A DNA stretch of 64,000 nucleotides from Sphingobium chungbukense. GTDB taxonomy: Bacteria; Pseudomonadota; Alphaproteobacteria; Sphingomonadales; Sphingomonadaceae. Location: contig NZ_LBIC01000001.1 in assembly GCF_001005725.1 (NCBI RefSeq), forward strand, positions 248,001 through 312,000, written 5' to 3'. A program made the translations under genes and the position numbers. The stretch's first letter is position 1. The number at the start of each line of letters is the position of its first letter. Positions 15,273-23,824 of the stretch are shown in pieces. Under the pieces are notes generated by a model. The model made no database searches. It was not told where the DNA came from and saw only the letters and a program-made list of their open reading frames with translations.

Positions 15273-17871
15273 GGAGCGTCTCCTGCTGGGCTTGGGCGAG
15301 GATATTGGCGATGGCCGGACGGCAGGACCCGCAATTGGTCCCGGCGCCGAGCGCCTTGCCGACGGCGGCCACGTTGACCAGTTGCTGTTCGCGGATCGCC
15401 GCGACGATCTGGTTGAGGCCGATGTCGAAACAGACGCAGACGGTCGCGCCCTTATCCGGCTGGCTGCCGGGGCCGCGCGCCGCGAGGACGGAGCCGCCCA
15501 CCCCTTCGGTCTCCAGTTGCCGGATCAGCCAGTCGCGCGAGGGCAGCAGGCCGGTGCGGGTCACGAACAGCACGCCGTTCAGCCTGCCTTCGCTGATCGT
15601 CGCGATGCGCCGGGTGCCGCGCGAGGCGTCCATCGCCTCGACACGGTCGCCCTTGGGCAGGAAGGCATCGAGCCGCGCCGGGTCGCCATTGCCCGCAATC
15701 TCATAGAGCGCGCCGCCGGGCACAGTGATCCGCGTCGACCAGAGGCAGGGCAGCTTCACCGGCTCGTCGCCGCGCAGGATCAGGAAGCCCTTCCATTCGG
15801 TCGCCACCTTCTCGACGCTGGCCGGGGTGGACTTGAAGCCGGGCTGGCCCGAATGCGGGTCGACCAGCGGACGCGGGAGCAGGCCGGTGCGGCCGCCGCT
15901 CGCCTGTTGGTCGGTCCAGTGGATGGGGGTGAAGATTTCCCCCAGGCGCTGGCCTTCGCTGATCGCGACGCGGAAGAGGCTGTTGCCCTGCGCGGTCTGG
16001 ACGCGGGCCAGATCGCGGTCGGCGATGCCCAGTAACTCGGCATCCTGCGGGTGGATTTCCACCAGCGGTTCCTCGCGATGGCGGGCGAGTTTCGGGGACA
16101 GGCCCGTGCGGCTCATCGTGTGCCACTGGTCGCGATAGCGCCCGGTGTTGAGCGTCATCGGCCACTGTTTCAGCGGCTCCTGAATCTCCATCTGCTTCGT
16201 CAGCACCAGCCGCGCCTTGCCGTCCGGCGTCGGGAAGCGGCCGTCGGAGAAGGGCCTTTCGCCACCCCAGCGGAACGGTTCCATGGCGTCATAGGCATCA
16301 TTGCTGATGGTCGCCTGGCGGCGCAGGTTCAGCACGCGCGCGCCATCATTCTGATAGGCGGTGAGGCGCGCATGTTCGCGCCAGATGTCGGCGGGCCGGT
16401 CATAGGCAAAGGCGTTGCGCCAACCCATGCGGCGGCCGACTTCCTTGACGATCCACCAGTCGGGCCTGGCCTCCCCCGGCAGCGCGAGGAAGGGCCGCTG
16501 GCGGCTGACGGTGCGGTCCGAATTGGTGACGGTGCCGTCCTTCTCCCCCCAGCCTGCGGCGGGCAGGCGGACATGGGCATGGGTGGAACTGTCGGTGTCC
16601 GCCATGATGTCTGACACGACGAGGAAGGGAACCGCCTGCAACGCCTCGCGCACGCGGCCCGCATCGGGCAGCGACACGGCGGGGTTGGTCGCCATCACCC
16701 AAAGCGCCTTGATCCGGCCTTCGTTGATCGCGCGGAACAGGTCGACGGCTTTGAGGCCCGGCCTGGTCGCCATGGCCGGCGCGGCCCAGAAGCGGCCGAC
16801 GCGCTCCACATTGTCCGGGGCGAAGTCCATATGGGCCGCCAGCGTCGAGGCAAGGCCGCCGACCTCGCGCCCGCCCATGGCGTTGGGCTGGCCAGTGATC
16901 GAGAAGGGCGCCGCGCCCGGCTTGCCGATGCGACCAGTGGCGAGGTGCACGTTGATGATCGCGTTGACCTGATCGGTGCCGCGGATCGACTGGTTGATGC
17001 CCTGGCTGAACATGGTGACGGTGCGCGGGGTCGCGGCGAACAGCTTGTAGAACTGTTCCAGCAGCGCGGGGGCGATGTCGCAGGTTTTCGCGGTGGTCCA
17101 GAGGTCGTGGCCGCTCCGGATATGCTCCCAGAAGCCTTCAGGCGCATTGACATGCTCAGCGAGGAAAGCGGGATCGGTGACGCCCTCTGCGTCGCACCAT
17201 GCCAGCAGGCCGTTCATCAGCGCGACGTCGGTTCCCGGCTTCACCGGCAGATGGAGGTCCGCGCCTTCGCAGGTTTCGGTGCGGCGCGGGTCGATCACCA
17301 CCAGCCTGGTGCCGCGCGCGGCGCGGGCCGCCTGGATGCGCTGATAGACGATCGGGTGGCACCAGGCGGTGTTGGAGCCGACCAGCACGATCAGGTCCGC
17401 TTCCTCCAGATCGTCATAGCTGGCGGGCACGACATCTTCACCGAACGCCCGGTTGTGCCCGGCGACGGCGCTCGACATGCAGAGGCGGCTGTTGGTGTCG
17501 ATATTGGACGAGCCGATAAAGCCCTTCATCAGCTTGTTGGCGACATAATAATCTTCGGTCATCAACTGGCCGGAGACGTAGAAAGCCACACTGTCGGGGC
17601 CGTGGCGTTCGACGGTTTCGCGGAACTTCTTCGCGACAAGGTCCAGCGCCTTGTCCCAGCTTGCCCGCTTGGCGCCGATCATGGGCGCAAGCAGGCGGCC
17701 TTGCAGCCCCACAGTCTCGCCCAGATGCGTGCCCTTGGAGCAGAGGCGCCCGCCATTGGCCGGGTGCGCCTCATCGCCCAGAATCGTGACCGACCGCGGG
17801 CCGGTCGGCGTGGCCGAGATGCCGCAGCCGACGCCGCAATAGGCGCAGGTGGTGCGGATGGCCTGAGTCAT
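15259..17871 (-). CDS. nasA: Assimilatory nitrate reductase, catalytic subunit
   Basis: A cytoplasmic molybdoenzyme of 870 residues that reduces nitrate to nitrite. The N-terminal 4Fe-4S site is TTCAYCGVGCGISA (residues 8-21) with a further cysteine in GGRLCSKG. The bis-MGD domain includes GSNTAWCHPIVYQRIQ and FSQGINQSIRGTDQVNAI. The molydopterin dinucleotide-binding domain starts near PMTLNTGRYRDQWHTMSRTG. The C-terminal about 60 residues are a BFD-like [2Fe-2S] domain, VCVCFDIGLNQIV and GTNCGSCRPAI. No twin-arginine signal, as expected for an assimilatory enzyme. Confidence 0.95.
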   Translation of the reverse strand: MTQAIRTTCAYCGVGCGISATPTGPRSVTILGDEAHPANGGRLCSKGTHLGETVGLQGRLLAPMIGAKRASWDKALDLVAKKFRETVERHGPDSVAFYVSGQLMTEDYYVANKLMKGFIGSSNIDTNSRLCMSSAVAGHNRAFGEDVVPASYDDLEEADLIVLVGSNTAWCHPIVYQRIQAARAARGTRLVVIDPRRTETCEGADLHLPVKPGTDVALMNGLLAWCDAEGVTDPAFLAEHVNAPEGFWEHIRSGHDLWTTAKTCDIAPALLEQFYKLFAATPRTVTMFSQGINQSIRGTDQVNAIINVHLATGRIGKPGAAPFSITGQPNAMGGREVGGLASTLAAHMDFAPDNVERVGRFWAAPAMATRPGLKAVDLFRAINEGRIKALWVMATNPAVSLPDAGRVREALQAVPFLVVSDIMADTDSSTHAHVRLPAAGWGEKDGTVTNSDRTVSRQRPFLALPGEARPDWWIVKEVGRRMGWRNAFAYDRPADIWREHARLTAYQNDGARVLNLRRQATISNDAYDAMEPFRWGGERPFSDGRFPTPDGKARLVLTKQMEIQEPLKQWPMTLNTGRYRDQWHTMSRTGLSPKLARHREEPLVEIHPQDAELLGIADRDLARVQTAQGNSLFRVAISEGQRLGEIFTPIHWTDQQASGGRTGLLPRPLVDPHSGQPGFKSTPASVEKVATEWKGFLILRGDEPVKLPCLWSTRITVPGGALYEIAGNGDPARLDAFLPKGDRVEAMDASRGTRRIATISEGRLNGVLFVTRTGLLPSRDWLIRQLETEGVGGSVLAARGPGSQPDKGATVCVCFDIGLNQIVAAIREQQLVNVAAVGKALGAGTNCGSCRPAIANILAQAQQETLHAAE

Positions 17872-17902
17872 GCCCTTACCTCATCTTCCTTGAGAGAGAA
17901 TT

Positions 17903-17950
17903 GGGTGGAGGTGCGTGCCGCAAGGGATGACCAGCACACCCCCTCCACCC
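17903..17950 (-). other. Hairpin between nirD and nasA
   Basis: GGGTGGAGG (17903-17911) and CCTCCACCC (17942-17950) form a 9-bp stem in the 112-bp gap between nirD and nasA. The genes are on the same strand, so this could be an mRNA processing or stability site. It has no T-run on the reverse strand. Confidence 0.4.
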
Positions 17951-17983
17951 TGGCCCCTGCCGGCAAGAGCAGGGACCGGAAGC

Positions 17984-18328
17984 TCATGCCGCCGCCTTGA
18001 GCGAGGCCAGGCGGGCGATCAGGATGCGACCGCCTTCCTGTTTGACCTCTATGGTCGGCGTGCAGCCCTCGTCATTGCCCTGCGCCTCGCCTGTTTTCAG
18101 GGCGATGTTCCAGTTGTGCAGCGGACAGGCGACGCTGTGGCCGTGCACGATGCCCTGGCTCAGCGGGCCTTTCTTGTGCGGGCATTCGTTGACCAGCGCG
18201 AAGACATGGTCGTCACCGGTGCGGAACACCGCGATTTCCTTCTCGCCTGCAATCTGCACCGTGCGGGCGCCACGCTGGGGAATGTCGGCCAGCGTTCCGA
18301 TGTCGATCCAATCGGTCATGTCGTTCAC
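17984..18328 (-). CDS. nirD: Nitrite reductase small subunit NirD, Rieske-type
   Basis: A 114-residue Rieske-fold partner of NirB. It has an intact ligand set, CPH at about residue 49 and CPLHN about 20 residues later (CxH and CxxH), whereas E. coli NirD has lost its cluster ligands. It may therefore bind a [2Fe-2S] cluster and feed electrons to the siroheme subunit. It overlaps nirB by 4 bp. Confidence 0.93.
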   Translation of the reverse strand: MNDMTDWIDIGTLADIPQRGARTVQIAGEKEIAVFRTGDDHVFALVNECPHKKGPLSQGIVHGHSVACPLHNWNIALKTGEAQGNDEGCTPTIEVKQEGGRILIARLASLKAAA

Positions 18329-20853
18329 TCCGCAGCGATGGCGCCAAAGGGCATTGGGGGTTCAAGCGGCTGGTGCAGTTCGCTGTCCGCACCCGCTGCG
18401 CGCTGGGCCCAGGGGTCTTCCTGGCTGAAGCTCTGCGAATAGAGGAAGCGGCTGCGGAGCGCCTCGCGGCCCGCTTCGTCTTCCACGATGCGCTGCTTGA
18501 TATAGTCCACGCCGACCCGCTCGATCCACGGCGCGGTGCGCTCCAGATAGCGCGCCTCCTCGCGATAGAGCTGGGTGAAGGCGGCGCAATAGTCCATCGC
18601 CTCCTGCTCGGTCGCGACCTTGCACAGCAGGTCGGTGGCGCGGACATGGATGCCGCCATTGCCGCCGACATGCAGTTCATAGCCCGAGTCCACGCAGACC
18701 ACGCCGAAATCCTTGATCGTCGCCTCCGCGCAGTTGCGGGGGCAGCCCGACACCGCGATCTTGAACTTGTGGGGCATCCACGACCCCCAGGTCATCCGCT
18801 CGATCTTGACGCCAAGGCCGGTCGAGTCCTGCGTGCCGAAGCGGCACCATTCGCTGCCGACGCAGGTCTTCACCGTGCGCAGCGACTTGCCGTATGCGTG
18901 ACCCGACACCATGCCCGCGGCATTGAGGTCGGCCCAGACGGCGGGCAGGTCTTCCTTCCTGATGCCGAAAATGTCGAGGCGCTGGCCGCCGGTGACCTTC
19001 ACCATCGGCGCATCATATTTCTCGACCACATCGGCAATGGCGCGCAATTCACGCGGGTTGGTAAGACCACCCCACATGCGCGGAACGACCGAATAAGTGC
19101 CGTCCTTCTGGATATTGGCGTGCATGCGCTCATTCACGAAGCGGCTCTGCTGGTCGTCCTGATATTCGCCGGGCAGCGCGCAGAGCAGATAATAGTTCAG
19201 CGCTGGGCGGCAGGAGGAACAGCCGTCCGGGGTTGACCAGTGCAGCAACTGCATCACCTCGGGGATGGAGCGCATATTCTGCGCCACGATCTCGCGGCGG
19301 ACGTCGTCGTGGGTGAAGCTGGTGCATTTGCACATCGTCTTCGGCCCGGACTGGACGTCATCGCCCAGCACCACCGCCAGCAGATTTTCGACCAGACCCG
19401 TGCAGCTTCCGCAGCTTGCCGACGCCTTGCAGGTGGCGCGCACCGCATCGAGGCTGCACGCGCCCTTTTCGATGCAGGCGACGACCTGGCCCTTGCTGAC
19501 GCCGTTGCAGCCGCAGATCTCGGCATCGTCCGAGAGCGCCGCAACGGCCGCCTTAGGGTCCAGCGCGCCCCCTCCCGAGGCGCCAAGAGCCGCATAAGCC
19601 TGACCGAAGATCAGCAGATCGCGAATGTCCGCGACATCCTCTTCGCGCTTGAGCATGTCGAAATACCAGCCGCCATCGACGGTATCGCCATAGAGCACCG
19701 CGCCGACGATCTTGTCGTCCTTGACGATGACGCGCTTGTAGACGCCGCGGGAGGCGTCGCGCAGGACGATGTCCTCGCAACCTTCGCCGCCGGAGAAATC
19801 ACCGGCGGAGAAGACGTCCAGCCCCGCGACCTTGAGCTTGGTCGAGGTGACCGAGCCCTTATAGCCCGTATGCTGGTCGGTCAGGCCGTCAGCGAGGCTG
19901 CGGCACATCTCCCACAGCGGCGCGACAAGGCCGTAGACATTGCCGTCATGCTCGACGCATTCACCGACCGCCAGGACATCGGGGTCGCTGGTCACCATGT
20001 GGTCGTCGACCTTGATACCGCGATTGACCTCCAGCCCGGCTTCGCGGGCCAGAGCGGTCGAGGGGCGGATGCCCACCGCCATCACCACCAGGTTCGCCGG
20101 GATTTCGGTGCCGTCCTTGAGGCGTACGCCCTCGACCTTGCCGTCGCCATAAATGGCTTCGGTGTTGGCGCCGGTCAGGATGGTCTGGCCGCGTCCTTCC
20201 AGCGCGCTCTTGAGCAACCAGCCCGCCGCTTCGTCGAGCTGCCGCTCCATCAGCGTGTCCATCAGGTGGATGACCGTCACCTTCATGCCGCGCAGAGTCA
20301 GGCCGTGCGCGGCTTCCAGCCCGAGCAGGCCGCCGCCGATCACCACCGCGCTGCCGCCGTTATTTGCGGCCTCCAGCATGGTGTCGACATCCTTCATGTC
20401 GCGGAAGCTGATGACACCGGGCAGATCCTTCCCCGGAACCGGGATGATGAAGGGGTCCGACCCGGTGGCGATCAGCAGCTTGTCATAGCCGACGGTGCGA
20501 CCCGAATGGCTCGTGACGGTCTTGGCGGCGCGGTCCATGGCCGTCACCGGATCACCCGCGATCAGCTCGATATTATTCTCGCTGTACCAATCGCGGCTGT
20601 TGATGATGATGTCATCGAAGCTCTTTTCCCCGGCCAGAACCGGCGAGAGCATGATGCGGTTATAGTTCACATAGGGTTCCGCGCCGAAGATGGTGACGCG
20701 ATAGCGATCCTTGTCGCGCGCCAGCAGTTCCTCGACTGCGCGGCAACCGGCCATGCCGTTGCCCACGACAACCAGATGTTCCCGAACATCCTCGGACGGC
20801 ACGAAGATGTCCTCTTCGTTCGCCGTTTCCGGTCCGTTGTTCTGAAAATCCAT
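18325..20853 (-). CDS. nirB: Nitrite reductase [NAD(P)H] large subunit NirB
   Basis: An 842-residue cytoplasmic enzyme reducing nitrite to ammonium. Order: an FAD/NAD(P) oxidoreductase domain (VVVGNGMAGCRAVEELL near residue 24; VVIGGGLLGLEAAHGL), BFD-like [2Fe-2S] segments (CGCNGVSKGQVVACIEKG, SASCGSCTGLVE), then the siroheme/4Fe-4S half with TCVGSEWCRFGTQDSTGLG and GCPRNCAEATIKDFG. The ATG at 20853 gives MDFQNNGPET. An upstream in-frame extension lies inside the terminator stem. The leader carries an ANTAR-type antitermination signal. Confidence 0.95.
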   Translation of the reverse strand: MDFQNNGPETANEEDIFVPSEDVREHLVVVGNGMAGCRAVEELLARDKDRYRVTIFGAEPYVNYNRIMLSPVLAGEKSFDDIIINSRDWYSENNIELIAGDPVTAMDRAAKTVTSHSGRTVGYDKLLIATGSDPFIIPVPGKDLPGVISFRDMKDVDTMLEAANNGGSAVVIGGGLLGLEAAHGLTLRGMKVTVIHLMDTLMERQLDEAAGWLLKSALEGRGQTILTGANTEAIYGDGKVEGVRLKDGTEIPANLVVMAVGIRPSTALAREAGLEVNRGIKVDDHMVTSDPDVLAVGECVEHDGNVYGLVAPLWEMCRSLADGLTDQHTGYKGSVTSTKLKVAGLDVFSAGDFSGGEGCEDIVLRDASRGVYKRVIVKDDKIVGAVLYGDTVDGGWYFDMLKREEDVADIRDLLIFGQAYAALGASGGGALDPKAAVAALSDDAEICGCNGVSKGQVVACIEKGACSLDAVRATCKASASCGSCTGLVENLLAVVLGDDVQSGPKTMCKCTSFTHDDVRREIVAQNMRSIPEVMQLLHWSTPDGCSSCRPALNYYLLCALPGEYQDDQQSRFVNERMHANIQKDGTYSVVPRMWGGLTNPRELRAIADVVEKYDAPMVKVTGGQRLDIFGIRKEDLPAVWADLNAAGMVSGHAYGKSLRTVKTCVGSEWCRFGTQDSTGLGVKIERMTWGSWMPHKFKIAVSGCPRNCAEATIKDFGVVCVDSGYELHVGGNGGIHVRATDLLCKVATEQEAMDYCAAFTQLYREEARYLERTAPWIERVGVDYIKQRIVEDEAGREALRSRFLYSQSFSQEDPWAQRAAGADSELHQPLEPPMPFGAIAAE

Positions 20854-20871
20854 CCCTTGACTCCAGAAAAA

Positions 20872-20930
20872 GAAAAAGGCCGCCATCCGGACCCCTGGGC
20901 TTTGAACCCAGAGGTCTGGATGGCGGCCTT
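20872..20930 (-). terminator. Leader terminator in front of nirB
   Basis: On the reverse strand, AAGGCCGCCATCC pairs with GGATGGCGGCCTT, followed by a T-rich tail (TTTTTCTTTTTC). It lies directly between the nirB promoter region and the nirB start at 20853, so it must be read through for nirBD to be expressed. It is the downstream half of an antitermination device. Confidence 0.9.
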
Positions 20931-20948
20931 GCCATCATTTGCGCTTTG

Positions 20949-21000
20949 CCGATCCGTCCCTGGACCAGCGCGGCTATGGAAGAAGGACAACCCTGTCCTT
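20949..21000 (-). promoter_or_regulatory. ANTAR-type dual hexaloop RNA motif (NasT target)
   Basis: Reverse strand, 5' to 3': hairpin one is AAGGAC, loop AGGGUU, GUCCUU (20983-21000); then a 14-nt linker; hairpin two is CUGGUCC, loop AGGGAC, GGAUCGG (20949-20968, two G-U pairs). Both loops are six bases with A at position 1 and G at position 4, as known for RNAs bound by ANTAR proteins. The second hairpin is about 20 nt upstream of the leader terminator. Confidence 0.82.
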
Positions 21001-21094
21001 TGCATTGCAGCATATTCTTCTGACGATTCGCGTCAAGCGATTCCTCGCGCTGCGATGTATTTTACGCCGATGCCCGCCGCGCCTTATCGCAGAC

Positions 21095-21131
21095 GCAAAA
21101 AATGGGCGGCGGCCTGTCACGGGCCGCCGCC
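21095..21131 (-). terminator. Terminator of the nitrate transporter gene
   Basis: GGCGGCGGCC (21105-21114) and GGCCGCCGCC (21122-21131) form a 10-bp GC stem, followed on the reverse strand by a T-run (CATTTTTTGC). It lies just after the transporter gene. It implies that nirB is transcribed from its own promoter between here and about 21000. Confidence 0.85.
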
Positions 21132-21156
21132 TCCTCTCCTACCCGTTCATGCGCGA

Positions 21157-22398
21157 TCAGATGCGGGCGGCGCCGGTCCAGGTCGCACGCCAGCGGGCAC
21201 GGACCAGCGAGATGCCGAGGAACGCGACCAGGGCCAGCCCCGCGAAGATCAGGAAGCCGGGCGCGAAACTGCCGGTGAACTGCTTGGCGATGCCCAGCGA
21301 CGAGGCGAGGTAGAAGCCGCCAATGCCGCCCGCCATGCCGACCAGGCCGGTCATGACGCCGATTTCCTGCGCGAAGCGCTGCGGCACGAGCTGGAAGACC
21401 GAACCGTTGCCGACGCCCAGCGCCAGCATCGCGGCGACGAAGAAGCCGAGCGCGGAGAAGAGCGTCGGCGCATAGGCAACCCCGGCCAGCGCCAGCGCGG
21501 CCATGATATAGACCATCATCAGCGCCTTGACGCCGCCGATCCGGTCGGCCAGCGCGCCGCCCATCGGACGGACCAGCGATCCGGCGAACACGCAGCCCGC
21601 CGTGCAATAGCCCGCGACCACCGGGGTCAGGCCGAACTGGTCGGTGAAATAGATCGGCAGCGAGGCGGCAAGGCCCACGAAACCGCCGAAGGTCACCGCG
21701 TAGAAGCCCATCAGCCACCAGGCGTCAGCGCTTTTCAGCGGATGGAAATAATCGACCAATTTCTTGGGCGCAGGCGCGTTGGGCGCGTTCTTCGCCATCA
21801 GCATATAAATGACGAAGACGATGGTCAGCGGAATGCAGGCCAAGCCCAGCACCGCGTTCCAGCCGAACGCCTTGGCCAGCAGCGGCGCGAACAGCGAAGC
21901 CAGCACCGTGCCCGAATTGCCCATGCCCGCAAGCCCCATGGCCTTGCCCTGATGCTCGGCCGGATACCAGCGGCTGGCGAGCGGCAGCGCGATCGCGAAG
22001 CTCGCGCCCGCAAAACCCAGGATCACGCCCAGCGCCAGCGTGCCGCCGAAGCTGTTGACGCCCAGGAACCAGGCCGTGAACAGGCCCAGGATGACGATGA
22101 CCTGGCTGATCGCGCCCGCCTGCTTGCAGCCGATACGGTCGACCAGCAGGCCGTTGACCACGCGCAATATGGCGCCTGCCAGCGTCGGCACGGCCACCAT
22201 CAGGCCCTTTTCCGCGGGCGTCAGGCCCAGCGTCTTGGAGATGGAAGGCGCCAGCGGCCCCAGCAGCACCCACACCATGAAGGCAAGGTCGAAATACAGG
22301 AAAGCGGCGATCAGGGTCGGCGTGTGCCCGGCCTTCCAGAAGCTGGTCTGGCCGGTCTCCCCCTCCCCTTCCGGGCTATCCCAATAAGCAGTTGCCAT
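21157..22398 (-). CDS. Nitrate/nitrite transporter (MFS, NarK/NasA family)
   Basis: About 413 residues, 12 predicted transmembrane helices, inner membrane. Nitrate-porter marks: FDLAFMVWVLLGPLAPSI near the first helix, the glycine-rich signature GFAGASFAIALPLASRWYP, and a second one further on, GMAGGIGGFYLASSLG. Imports nitrate for the NasA/NirBD pathway. The ATG at 22398 is preceded by AAGGA. An in-frame start further upstream lies within the leader. It has its own leader terminator at 22432-22483. Confidence 0.92.
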   Translation of the reverse strand: MATAYWDSPEGEGETGQTSFWKAGHTPTLIAAFLYFDLAFMVWVLLGPLAPSISKTLGLTPAEKGLMVAVPTLAGAILRVVNGLLVDRIGCKQAGAISQVIVILGLFTAWFLGVNSFGGTLALGVILGFAGASFAIALPLASRWYPAEHQGKAMGLAGMGNSGTVLASLFAPLLAKAFGWNAVLGLACIPLTIVFVIYMLMAKNAPNAPAPKKLVDYFHPLKSADAWWLMGFYAVTFGGFVGLAASLPIYFTDQFGLTPVVAGYCTAGCVFAGSLVRPMGGALADRIGGVKALMMVYIMAALALAGVAYAPTLFSALGFFVAAMLALGVGNGSVFQLVPQRFAQEIGVMTGLVGMAGGIGGFYLASSLGIAKQFTGSFAPGFLIFAGLALVAFLGISLVRARWRATWTGAARI

Positions 22399-22431
22399 GA
22401 TGACGTCCTTCAATCCTTGTGAATTGGACAC

Positions 22432-22483
22432 AAAAAAAGCCGCTTCCGGACCTCGTTCTTCACGAAATCCGGCCAGCGGCTTT
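22432..22483 (-). terminator. Leader terminator in front of the nitrate transporter
   Basis: AAAGCCGCT (paired at 22475-22483) with AGCGGCTTT (22436-22444), extended by a TCCGGA/CCGGA inner stem, then a run of seven T on the reverse strand. It is 34 bp upstream of the start codon. Like the nirB leader terminator it sits inside the 5' leader. Upstream (22500-22560) two weak hairpins could be the antitermination site; one has loop AAGGCU (A1, G4) but only a 4-bp stem, the other has loop ACGAAG, which does not fit. Confidence 0.8.
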
Positions 22484-22621
22484 GCTGCAAAATCTGAAGG
22501 AGAACGCGATCCCAGCCTTGGGAAGGGCTCATCCTGTAAAACGCGCTTCGTCGCGCGACTCTTATGTTATCCCGCGAATCGCTTCATGTTGCAAGGCACA
22601 AAATGGGAAGCCGCCAACGGG

Positions 22622-23824
22622 TCAGAAACCGGCGAGGAAATCCTCGATCCGTTCGGGGTCGAACACGCGGCCATCGAAAAAGCGGTCCGGCCCCAATGTC
22701 AGTCCGCCCCGCTTCGACCCCACCGCCAGCGGAGAGGCCACCGCCCCTTCCACCTTCATGCTGGCGCCCGGTATCGCCACGTCGCTGTCGGCCAGCGCGC
22801 GGCGGAAAATGTCCGGGCGGAAGACCGATGCGGCCTTGGCGGCGTTGTCCGCGCTATGCTCCACCATCTTCCACCGGACGAGCTGCGAATAGATCCACAG
22901 CGCCTGGCTGCGCCACGGAAAGGGCGTCGCCTCGCGCGAGAAGAGCATGAAATCGGGCATGCCCATCGGCGCCATGTCGACACGCGGCACTATCCTGCCG
23001 GACAAGGCACGCAGGATAACCTCGGCCGGCTGGTCGACATAGTGCGGTTGCGAGAGCAGATGCGCCAGCGCCTCATGATGCTCCGGCGCGTCGCACCAGG
23101 TTGCGGCGCGGGCCAGTGCCCGCAGCAGCCGGTCGACGCTATCGGGATTTTCCTCCAGCCAGGGCGTGCGGAAGGCAAGTATCTTCTCCACCCCCCGCCG
23201 CCAGATGCGCTCACCGATCGCCACCGTTTCAGCGAGGCCCGCATCGATCGCCGCGCTGCCCCAGGGTTCGCCCGCGATGAAGCCGTCAATCTCCCCGGCG
23301 CGCATCGCCTCCACCGTCAGCGACGGCGGCAGCACCCGCAGCACCACGTCACGGTCCGGGTCGACGCCCGCGCTCGCCAGCCAGTAGCGCAGCATCACCG
23401 AATGGCTGGAAAAGCGGTGGACGACGCCGATCACCGGCTTGCGTTTCCACAGGCCGATGGCGGCGGCGAAATCATGCGCCGTGCCCAGCGGATCGTCGAG
23501 CCGCGCCGATATGTCGGGGTCCAGCGCCTGCGCGAATTCGCTCGCCATCACCAGCATGTTGCCGTTGACGTTGAGCTTGTAGGGGGCGGAGAGCGGCGCG
23601 GCCTGCTGGCTCAATCCCAGCGTCACGGCGACGGCGAGCGGCGCCAGCATATGCGCCGCCTGCACCTGCCCGAACACCAGCCGGTCGCGCAACGTCGCCC
23701 AGCTCGTCGTGCGGACGAGGTCCAGATGCAGCCCCTCCTCCTCCGCGAAGCCCCTTTCCCGCGCCACCGCCAGCACGGCGGCGTCGGTCAGCGGCAGGAA
23801 GGCGATGCGCAGGTCGGTCGTCAT
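22622..23824 (-). CDS. nasS: NasS-like nitrate sensor (cytoplasmic NrtA/CmpA homologue)
   Basis: About 400 residues of the NMT1/THI5-like nitrate- and bicarbonate-binding family (NrtA/CmpA). It begins MTTDLRIAFLPLTDAAVLAV with no signal peptide, which distinguishes NasS from periplasmic NrtA. There are no NrtB or NrtD genes nearby. In other proteobacteria NasS binds NasT and holds it inactive until nitrate is present. The start codon overlaps the nasT stop (TGATG), and GGAGGAG precedes it. Confidence 0.85.
   Translation of the reverse strand: MTTDLRIAFLPLTDAAVLAVARERGFAEEEGLHLDLVRTTSWATLRDRLVFGQVQAAHMLAPLAVAVTLGLSQQAAPLSAPYKLNVNGNMLVMASEFAQALDPDISARLDDPLGTAHDFAAAIGLWKRKPVIGVVHRFSSHSVMLRYWLASAGVDPDRDVVLRVLPPSLTVEAMRAGEIDGFIAGEPWGSAAIDAGLAETVAIGERIWRRGVEKILAFRTPWLEENPDSVDRLLRALARAATWCDAPEHHEALAHLLSQPHYVDQPAEVILRALSGRIVPRVDMAPMGMPDFMLFSREATPFPWRSQALWIYSQLVRWKMVEHSADNAAKAASVFRPDIFRRALADSDVAIPGASMKVEGAVASPLAVGSKRGGLTLGPDRFFDGRVFDPERIEDFLAGF

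Noticed and set aside
19240-22422. Very long open frame on the forward strand opposite nirB and the nitrate transporter
   Set aside because: It is the antisense shadow of two recognised genes and their leaders. Its composition (Arg, Gln, His, Ala rich) is typical of reversed high-GC codons, and it has no domain.
22622-23824. Periplasmic nitrate-binding protein NrtA
   Set aside because: No signal peptide and no NrtB/NrtD partners; the coupling to an ANTAR regulator points to NasS.
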